From: JBAXTE01 sp963556065
Lineage (GTDB): Bacteria; Bacteroidota; Bacteroidia; Bacteroidales; WCHB1-69
Direction of reading: 5' to 3'
Assembly: GCA_963556065.3 (NCBI GenBank)
Contig: CAUVYH020000027.1
Span: forward strand, 248,001 to 312,000
DNA: 64,000 nt
Shown: in pieces, positions 57,249-64,000 of the stretch
Position numbering within the stretch: position 1 is the first letter of the stretch
How the letters are laid out: each line of letters opens with the position of its first letter
The notes under the pieces: generated by a model
What the model saw: the letters and a program-made list of their open reading frames with translations, nothing else
Databases searched by the model: none
Told to the model about the DNA's origin: nothing
Position numbers and translations under genes: made by a program

Positions 57249-58106
57249 ATGAAAAAGATTATAATTCCAACCGAATTCACCGAGAAATCGGAGCAAACGT
57301 TATCCGGCGCAATCATGATTGCAAATAAGATGAAATTATCCATCGAAGTCTTACATGTTATAGATAGTTTCGACTATGGAGTTAACTTTGTCATCAACGA
57401 ATCGAACCCAATAATTCTTCCGCCGGATATGCTTGATGGTAAACGAGATGAAGCTATTGAGGCTTTTAATGAAATGATCGGTAAAATTAAACCGCAGTTT
57501 GAGGTTTTACCGGCAATTGATTTAATTATTAAAACCGGCTTTGTGTTTGATGTAATTTCAGAATCTATTCAGAATCCGGATGCATATATGGTTATTTTGA
57601 GCGATAAATCTCAAATTGATTACAACTATAGAGATATAAGCAAAGATAATTCGAAAATCATTCAAGAATCAAACTGTCCGGTATGCGTGTTTCCGAACGG
57701 TGCCCCTTTTAAAGAGCCTAAAAAAATTATTTACGCAACAAATTTTCAAGAGCAAGATATCCAAAATATCACCAATTTAGCCCACTTGGCTTCATGTTTT
57801 GATGCAACCATCCACGTAGTTCATGTCGCAGAAAATCCCGAGTTCGAGGAACATTTGAAAGTAGCCGGTTTGCGCAAACTGATATCGGACGAATCGGGAT
57901 ACGAAAACATTGTATATAACACGATTAAAAACGATAATTTTCTGGAGGGAATCGATCATTTTGCCAATGAAATTAATGCTGAGATGATTGCTTTAATGAG
58001 AGAAAATAAAACTATTTTTAAAGCATTTTTTGCCTCTAACAATGCAAAGAAAATGATTTATAAAACCAATCTTCCGGTAATTATCTATCAAGAATTGACA
58101 GACTAG
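57249..58106 (+). CDS. tandem universal-stress-protein (UspA-like), ATP motif missing
   Basis: 285 aa with two Usp folds, about 1-150 (MKKIIIPTEFTEKSEQTL; VLHVID; SNCPVCVFP) and about 155-285 (KKIIYATNFQEQD; THVVHVAE-like strand IHVVHVAE; NLPVIIYQ). In ATP-binding Usps the segment before the last strand reads G-x2-G-x9-G-(S/T). Here the equivalent stretches (LSDKSQIDYNYRDISKDN and LMRENKTIFKAFFASNN) lack these glycines in both halves, so nucleotide binding is doubtful. Cytosolic, single gene, stress or signalling role inferred from the family only. Confidence 0.85.
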   Translation: MKKIIIPTEFTEKSEQTLSGAIMIANKMKLSIEVLHVIDSFDYGVNFVINESNPIILPPDMLDGKRDEAIEAFNEMIGKIKPQFEVLPAIDLIIKTGFVFDVISESIQNPDAYMVILSDKSQIDYNYRDISKDNSKIIQESNCPVCVFPNGAPFKEPKKIIYATNFQEQDIQNITNLAHLASCFDATIHVVHVAENPEFEEHLKVAGLRKLISDESGYENIVYNTIKNDNFLEGIDHFANEINAEMIALMRENKTIFKAFFASNNAKKMIYKTNLPVIIYQELTD

Positions 58107-58912
58107 TATTGCTAAACTAAATATTGCACTTGTCGAACCTCCTAATCTGAAGTTAAAAGTGGCATTTAGTTTGCCGAAATTCAAATCGGCATGACAAATA
58201 TTTTGTTTAAAGGCTGTGGCAATACATTATTTTATATGCTTGGTTTTTTAATTTTGCTTTAGTCTTTTGTGAGTAAATATTTAGTCATAAAGCCACTATT
58301 TTTTTAAAAATTCAAGCAGGTGGCCGATTGTTGCAATGGTGATTTTGATAAATATGAAATCTTATGGTGTATTTTGTAAATATTATATAATTGAAAAGTT
58401 TTCTCGCATTTAGATTATGCGTAAAATGCTTTAAATACTATTAATTAATAAGTTGTGTATTTAGATTTATTCTATTAACATCCCGATTGTCTAAAATATA
58501 GTACCCGAATATTTTTTTTTATTACATTTGTAACCAAGTATTTGGGGAAATTTTTGAACGGATTTATTAAAAATACAAGGGAATATCGTGAATTTTAATA
58601 GTTTTATTTTGGATAATGCTTACAAACAAAAACAGAATGATTTTTTGTGGCAGTGGTGAAAAGTATAGTCATTACAGTTGCTAATTTGCAAAAAAAAAAT
58701 ATAAGATCGGTTGTTTGTGGGGAATTATGGGGGGAAGATTTAAAAGTATAGGAAAAAGTTTTTTATGTTTTAAAACAATAAGTAATAAATATTTGAAGAA
58801 GTAAAATGAAGCATCTTAATAATTTTAATACTGAAAAAATCAGTCTTCCGTAAGCATTAATGTTAAAGAGATGTTTATTGTTTTATGGTAAAAGTCAATA
58901 AAGAAAAAAAAT
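58107..58912. other. long AT-rich spacer upstream of the Ig-array giant gene
   Basis: No gene seen in 800 bp. A TACATTTG box at 58523-58530 matches the -7 consensus but has no -33 partner, and would give a leader of about 380 nt for the next gene. No terminator is obvious after the Usp gene. Confidence 0.45.
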
Positions 58913-61900
58913 ATGAATAAAATTAAATTGAGTTTATTTCAAAAACAGCTTATTTCAGTCGTTCTGGCATTTTTTAGCATGTTAATTTCTTACACTTATG
59001 CTCAGGATTGCACAAATTATATTTTCTCAAATTCATCGGGTTCATATTCCTCCATTTCGGGGACGACTATTCACGGGGCCAATGTTGATGATGCCAGCGC
59101 ATCTATTGCACTTCCGTTTTCTTTTAATTATTGTGGTACCGCTTATGCCTATTTAATAGTTTGTAGCAACGGATATGCATACCTGAGCAACTCGACAACG
59201 GCTACTTCCGCAACGCTTAATACTCTTAATTCCTCATCTTATCAGAACGTTCTAGCTCCTTTTTGGGATGATTTGAAAACAGGGACGAGTGGAAGTGTGG
59301 TGTGGACAACAACCGGAACCTCTCCAAACAGAGTAATTACAATTCAGTGGAGCAATTTACAATGGTATTATTCTAATACAACGAACTTCGCTAATTTTCA
59401 GCTAAATCTCTATGAAACATCAAATGCCATAGAATTTATATATGGTTCAATGGGTGGAAATCCGGGGACATCAGCATCGGCTTCAATAGGAATTAACGAT
59501 TATGTTGGAAGTAGTACTCATTTTCAAAGTATCACCCCTGTATCTGTGCGGGCATCAATATTTACTGAGAACAATTCAATTAATACAAATATAGGATTAA
59601 GTAGTGGAACCACTTTTCGATTTGTTCCTCCCATGATGTACGTCCCCAAAAGTAATGCAAATGTTTATTATGCATGTAGCGGAACTTTATATGATAACGG
59701 TGGACTTTCGTTAAGTTATGATAACAATGATGATGGGCTAGCCATAATTTATCCGTCCGATTTTAGTAAATTAGTTCAGCTTAGCGGTTTTATAGTCAGC
59801 GAAGGTGGATACGACTTTGTGACAATTTATGATGGAGCAGGTACTTCGGGTTCTGTTTTGTTTGGAGGATCGGCTCATAGCTCTGGAACCACCTGTATAA
59901 GCACTTCCATTCCGTTGCTTACCTCAACTGTAGGGCCGTTAACCGTAAAATTTCATTCCGATGGGAGCAATGTTTGCACGGGATTAACCTTAAATGTTAG
60001 TTGTTCTACACCTTCGGCTGTTATTCCTGCTTACGACGGATGTGATGCGGTTTATGTTTCTGCCTCGTCGGGTAAAGATTATTATCCGGGAACTCCTGAT
60101 TATCCTGTTTTTTCAATTAAAAGAGCGTTAAATTTAGTGACATCTTCACGAAAATATATAAAAATAGCACAGGGCTCTTATACGGAAGCTGAAAAAATTA
60201 ATATGTCGGATGGACTTATCGTGGAGGGTGGTTATGTTGTGTCGGGAAATAACTGGACAAAAAGCAGCGATGCCGTAACAAATATAACCATATTGGCCAG
60301 CAACTCAACAATTGCGCAAATTAATGATGCCGTTCGGCATATAATCGGGGTGTCTTCGGATAGTCAAAGCAATTGGGTGTTACAGGATTTGAATATCACC
60401 ACATCGGCTATAAGCGAAACTAGTGCTAACGGAAGTGGAAGTTCAAATTATGCGGTTTGGTTAAATAATTCGTCGAATTATAGCATCATTAGATGTAATA
60501 TAACCAGTGGAAGTGCTAGTCCCGGAGCAAGTGGAAATTATGGAGCAACGGGTGCTTCCGGTACTTCCGGCGGTAATGGGCTAACAGATAATTGTAATGA
60601 CGACGACTGGCTTGCCGGTGGAGCAGGCGGCAGTGGCGGTGTAAATTCTTGGGGAGCAGGCAATGGTGGAAGTGGTGGTAGAGGAGGTAATGCTGCAGGA
60701 AAAGACAAAAGAAGCCGAGGTTGCAACGGAACGGCCGGAACAGCAACTGCCGTTCCGGGCGGAACAGGTGGTACATCGTTAGGAACTCCCTGTCAAGATA
60801 ATTATTCCTCTGGGGAAAACGATGGAGAGTTGGCAAATGATAATGCAACGGCAGGCTCAACCGGTTCTCCTAATTATGCATCAGGGAGTCCGGCTACTGC
60901 AAATCATTCATTCTCTTTGTACTTTACGCCGAGCACTCAAGCCTTGTCTGGCGGACACGGATCCGGTGGTGGTGGTGGTGCCGGCGGTGGCTCAAGTTCA
61001 GGAGAAGCATGTACTTTTTGTGATGATAATTATGGCAATTCCGGCGGCGGCGGTGGCGGTGGCGGAGCCGGCGGTCAAGGTGGATCCGGCGGTTTTGGCG
61101 GCGGTGGGTCTTTTGCCTTGTATGTTAACAGTTCTTCTTCGGGAGCAAATATTTCAAGTTCCGTGTTTAATTCCGGATCTGCAGGCGTGGGGGGATCCGG
61201 CGGTTCCGGCGGCTCTGGCGGCTCTTATGGTTATGGAGGTTCGGGTAATAGCGGTTGTTCAGGCGATAGAAGAACTAGTGCAGGCGGCCGGAGTGGAAGA
61301 TATGGCGGCTCTGGCGGCAGAGGCCAGGATGGTGCTAGCGGTGTCTCTTATCAAGTGTACACTGTCGGCTCCGGGCCAAGCAACCCTTCTGCATCTGTTC
61401 CAACGGCTCCGGTTGTATCGGTATCGCATGCAACAAATAAAATTTGCAACAATTCTGAAATATCAATTACAAAGGCTTCAGGTTCGTGGCTATTACCTAG
61501 TGGACTAAGTTTTGTTAATGATGTAAATAGTTCAACTTCAAGTTATTCAAATTCTTCTGCAACAGCATTGATTTATACAACAGCAGCAAATGCTACATAT
61601 AGCTTAACAACTCCTTTAGCCTTTGATGGATTTATACGAACTACAACAGATCGTTCGCTGCCGACAATAACTCTTTCATCGTCGCAATTTTGCTATGGAA
61701 GCGGATCACTGACTTTATCGGCTACATCATGGGGCACTCAGCAAGATTATGAATGGAGGATTTTTACAACGGATGCCAATTCTCCTATTTTAAGTTCTTC
61801 AGCAGCATCGCCTGTTTTTGACTTGTCTTCTCTTGCGGTTGGATCTTATAATATACGATATCGTGTAAAAGAAAGTTGTTGTGGCTGGAGTTGTCCGGTA

Positions 61901-64000
61901 TATGCCAGTTTTCAGATTAATTCACTTTCTACTGCACCAACGGGGATAACTGGGACCACGACCATCTGCAACGGTGGAAGCACCACGCTCAGTGTCAGTG
62001 GCGGAAGCCTGGGCACGGGAGGAAGCTGGAAATGGTATTCCGGGAGCTGTGGCGGCACTTTGGTGGGCACCGGTTCATCGGTAACGGTAAGCCCGACATC
62101 AAATACCACCTACTACGTAAGAGCCGAAGGCACATGCAACACAACAACGTGTGCAAGCGCAACAGTCACGGTCAACAGCCTCTCTGCGGCTGCGACGGGC
62201 ATAACGGGCACCACGACCATCTGCAACGGTGGAAGCACCACGCTCAGTGTCAGTGGAGGAAGCCTGGGAACCGGAGCAAGCTGGAAATGGTACTCCGGGA
62301 GCTGTGGCGGCACCCTGGTGGGTACCGGTTCATCAGTAACGGTAAGCCCGACATCAAATACCACCTACTACGTGAGAGCGGAAGGCACATGCAACACTAC
62401 CACGTGTGCAAGCGCAACGGTCACGGTCAACAGCTTATCTACAGCGCCAACTGCCATAACGGGCACCACGACCATCTGCAACGGCGGCAGTACTATACTC
62501 ACAGTCAGTGGAGGAAGCCTGGGCACCGGAGCAAGCTGGAAATGGTATTCAGGGAGCTGTGGCGGCACCCTGGTGGGTACCGGTTCATCAGTAACGGTAA
62601 GCCCGACATCAAATACCACCTACTACGTAAGAGCCGAAGGCACGTGCAACACCACCACGTGTGCAAGCGTGACGGTCACGGTCAACACGGCTCCAACGGC
62701 CCCGACAGGCATAACGGGGACTACAACCCTCTGCAGCGGAAGCAGCACGACGCTCACCGCCACTGGCGGTTTGGAAGGCTCGGGCTGCAGCTATGAATGG
62801 GGCACGGGTTCCACCGTCGGTTCAAACATGATATCCGGCGCCACAAGCGTAAGCTACACTACTGCTGCGCTAGGCTCAAGCACCACCTACTGGGTTCGCA
62901 GGGTAGGCACGTCACCGTGCTCCAACATCACCGGCGGCGTAGCACAAACAATTACGGTAAACACGGCTCCAACGGCTCCGACAGGCATAACGGGGACTAC
63001 AACCCTCTGCAGCGGAAGCAGCACGACGCTCACCGCCAGTGGCGGTTTGGAAGGCTCGGGCTGCAGCTATGAATGGGGCACGGGTTCCACCGTCGGTTCA
63101 AACATAATATCGGGAGCCACAAGCGCAAGCTACACCACAGCGGCGCTAGGCTCAAGCACCACCTACTGGGTTCGCAGGGTAGGCACGTCACCATGCTCCA
63201 ACACCACCGGTGGCACAAGCACAACAGTCACGGTCAACAGCCTCTCCACTGCCCCAACCGCCATAACGGGTACTACGACCATCTGCAACGGTGGAAGCAC
63301 CACGCTCAGTGTCAGTGGAGGAAGCCTGGGCACCGGAGGAAGCTGGAAATGGTATTCCGGGAGCTGTGGCGGCACCCTGGTAGGTACCGGTTCATCAGTA
63401 ACGGTAAGCCCGACATCAAATACCATCTATTACGTAAGAGCCGAAGGCACATGCAACACCACCACGTGTGCAAGCGCAACGGTTACGGTCAACAGCCTCT
63501 CCGCAGCTGCGACGGGAATAACGGGCACCACAACCATCTGCAACGGTGGAAGCACCACGCTCACAGTCAGTGGAGGAAGCCTGGGCACCGGAGCAAGCTG
63601 GAAATGGTATTCCGGAAGCTGTGGCGGCACCCTGGTGGGCACCGGTTCATCAGTAACGGTAAGCCCGGCATCAAATACCACCTACTACGTAAGAGCGGAA
63701 GGCACATGCAACACAACAACGTGTGCAAGCGCAACAGTCACGGTCAACACGGCTCCAACAGCCCCGACGGGCATAATGGGGACTACAACCCTCTGCAGCG
63801 GAAGCAGCACGACGCTCACCGCCAGTGGCGGCACCGAAGGCTCGGGCTGCAGCTATGAATGGGGCACGGGTTCCACCGTCGGTTCAAACATGATATCCGG
63901 AGCCACAAGCGCAAGCTACACCACAGCCGCGTTGAGCTCAAGCATTACCTATTGGGTACGCAGGGTAGGCACCGCACCATGCTCCAACACCACCGGCGGC
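58913..64000 (+). CDS. giant secreted protein (5' part): CUB-like, beta-helix, Gly-rich and Ig-like array
   Basis: An ATG at 58913 opens a frame with no stop to the window end (1696 codons here), so the gene is truncated by the window. Signal peptide (1-31, ending SYTYAQ). A beta domain (about 32-245; FSFNYCGTAYAY, SNGYAYLSN, ETSNAIEFIYG) is paralogous to the N-terminus of the gene at 39432-43565. A CUB-like domain follows (about 250-365; ACSGTLYDNGG, GGYDFVTIYDGAG, GPLTVKFHSDGS), then a beta-helix beginning VYVSASSGKDYYPGTPDYPV with IKIAQGSYTEAEKI. A Gly/Ser-rich region (about 520-815) with an eight-Gly run is inserted in or appended to the helix. Ig-like domains then lead to a repeat array (from about residue 1005). 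The C-terminus, where a T9SS sorting domain would be expected, is outside the window. A surface adhesin or matrix protein is inferred. Confidence 0.88.
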   Translation, partial: MNKIKLSLFQKQLISVVLAFFSMLISYTYAQDCTNYIFSNSSGSYSSISGTTIHGANVDDASASIALPFSFNYCGTAYAYLIVCSNGYAYLSNSTTATSATLNTLNSSSYQNVLAPFWDDLKTGTSGSVVWTTTGTSPNRVITIQWSNLQWYYSNTTNFANFQLNLYETSNAIEFIYGSMGGNPGTSASASIGINDYVGSSTHFQSITPVSVRASIFTENNSINTNIGLSSGTTFRFVPPMMYVPKSNANVYYACSGTLYDNGGLSLSYDNNDDGLAIIYPSDFSKLVQLSGFIVSEGGYDFVTIYDGAGTSGSVLFGGSAHSSGTTCISTSIPLLTSTVGPLTVKFHSDGSNVCTGLTLNVSCSTPSAVIPAYDGCDAVYVSASSGKDYYPGTPDYPVFSIKRALNLVTSSRKYIKIAQGSYTEAEKINMSDGLIVEGGYVVSGNNWTKSSDAVTNITILASNSTIAQINDAVRHIIGVSSDSQSNWVLQDLNITTSAISETSANGSGSSNYAVWLNNSSNYSIIRCNITSGSASPGASGNYGATGASGTSGGNGLTDNCNDDDWLAGGAGGSGGVNSWGAGNGGSGGRGGNAAGKDKRSRGCNGTAGTATAVPGGTGGTSLGTPCQDNYSSGENDGELANDNATAGSTGSPNYASGSPATANHSFSLYFTPSTQALSGGHGSGGGGGAGGGSSSGEACTFCDDNYGNSGGGGGGGGAGGQGGSGGFGGGGSFALYVNSSSSGANISSSVFNSGSAGVGGSGGSGGSGGSYGYGGSGNSGCSGDRRTSAGGRSGRYGGSGGRGQDGASGVSYQVYTVGSGPSNPSASVPTAPVVSVSHATNKICNNSEISITKASGSWLLPSGLSFVNDVNSSTSSYSNSSATALIYTTAANATYSLTTPLAFDGFIRTTTDRSLPTITLSSSQFCYGSGSLTLSATSWGTQQDYEWRIFTTDANSPILSSSAASPVFDLSSLAVGSYNIRYRVKESCCGWSCPVYASFQINSLSTAPTGITGTTTICNGGSTTLSVSGGSLGTGGSWKWYSGSCGGTLVGTGSSVTVSPTSNTTYYVRAEGTCNTTTCASATVTVNSLSAAATGITGTTTICNGGSTTLSVSGGSLGTGASWKWYSGSCGGTLVGTGSSVTVSPTSNTTYYVRAEGTCNTTTCASATVTVNSLSTAPTAITGTTTICNGGSTILTVSGGSLGTGASWKWYSGSCGGTLVGTGSSVTVSPTSNTTYYVRAEGTCNTTTCASVTVTVNTAPTAPTGITGTTTLCSGSSTTLTATGGLEGSGCSYEWGTGSTVGSNMISGATSVSYTTAALGSSTTYWVRRVGTSPCSNITGGVAQTITVNTAPTAPTGITGTTTLCSGSSTTLTASGGLEGSGCSYEWGTGSTVGSNIISGATSASYTTAALGSSTTYWVRRVGTSPCSNTTGGTSTTVTVNSLSTAPTAITGTTTICNGGSTTLSVSGGSLGTGGSWKWYSGSCGGTLVGTGSSVTVSPTSNTIYYVRAEGTCNTTTCASATVTVNSLSAAATGITGTTTICNGGSTTLTVSGGSLGTGASWKWYSGSCGGTLVGTGSSVTVSPASNTTYYVRAEGTCNTTTCASATVTVNTAPTAPTGIMGTTTLCSGSSTTLTASGGTEGSGCSYEWGTGSTVGSNMISGATSASYTTAALSSSITYWVRRVGTAPCSNTTGG
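61930..64000 (+). repeat. GC-rich Ig-like repeat array with two unit types
   Basis: Unit A (255 bp, 85 aa; TTTICNGGSTTLSVSGGSLG, WKWYSGSCGGTLVG, TYYVRAEGTCN) and unit B (276 bp, 92 aa; TTTLCSGSSTTLTASGG, CSYEWGTGSTVGSN, TYWVRRVGT) occur in the order A-A-A-B-B-A-A-B, the last running into the window end. Copies of each type are nearly identical in DNA, implying recent block duplication. The units are much richer in G+C than the flanking spacer. Confidence 0.92.

Noticed and set aside
60516..60860. Pro/Leu/His-rich frames opposite the Gly-rich region
   Set aside because: They are the complement of GGN-rich coding DNA; the sense strand holds a long continuous secreted protein.
60822..63858. Plus-strand frames of 90-260 codons within the Ig array (His/Arg-rich)
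   Set aside because: They are shifted frames of the continuous frame that opens at 58913 and runs to the window end with consistent Ig-like repeats.

Overview
The window comes from a member of the Bacteroidota. Three things support this: the 16S/23S sequence; promoters of the form TTTG-N19..21-TAnnTTTG with no Shine-Dalgarno; and a large set of surface proteins ending in type IX secretion (T9SS) sorting domains, either type A 'Por secretion tail' or type B CHU_C/gliding-motility-type. I cannot place it to genus.

Layout. 1-6631: 3' part of a giant adhesin gene made of about sixteen 81-residue HYR-like repeats plus Ig/SprB/PKD modules and a CHU_C sorting domain; the first copies carry two 1-nt insertions. 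6.8-10.7 kb: housekeeping genes typA, a DUF6913-like gene and dapA. 10.7-14.8 kb: a T9SS-secreted M14 metallocarboxypeptidase and an unknown exported protein. 14.87-19.98 kb: a complete rRNA operon (tandem promoters, 16S, tRNA-Ala, 23S, 5S, terminator). 20.4-43.6 kb: T9SS cargo, namely a decayed C-terminal fragment, a purple-acid-phosphatase-like protein, a 2236-aa protein with three cohesin domains and 17 PKD-like repeats, a 2588-aa protein with 21 repeats plus a dockerin and a cohesin, and a 1377-aa GEVED/CHU_C protein, with purE between the last two. 44.0-48.3 kb: hpt, a fused double adenylate kinase, a third adenylate kinase, obgE and a frameshifted PAP2 phosphatase. 49.1-54.3 kb: a beta-helix T9SS protein and a small CHU_C protein whose 3' end is tandemly duplicated. 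55.2-58.1 kb: ridA, rpsF-rpsR-rplI and a degenerate double UspA gene. 58.9-64 kb: the 5' part of another giant repeat protein (CUB, beta-helix, Gly-rich, Ig array), open at the window edge.

How it fits together. Housekeeping genes are interleaved with nine intact or partial T9SS-type cargo genes and one remnant. They look like an arsenal of very long, repeat-built cell-surface or secreted proteins. Repeat arrays show higher-order duplication (1215 bp, 1350 bp and about 0.85 kb super-units), and some are much more GC-rich than their surroundings. The observations most worth following are the neighbouring cohesin and dockerin-cohesin proteins, the three adenylate-kinase modules (the middle one apparently dead), a promoter that overlaps the terminator of the gene before it, a palindromic intergenic element present in several copies, and mosaic composition upstream of sorting domains. 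All functions are read from sequence by eye; no database search was run.
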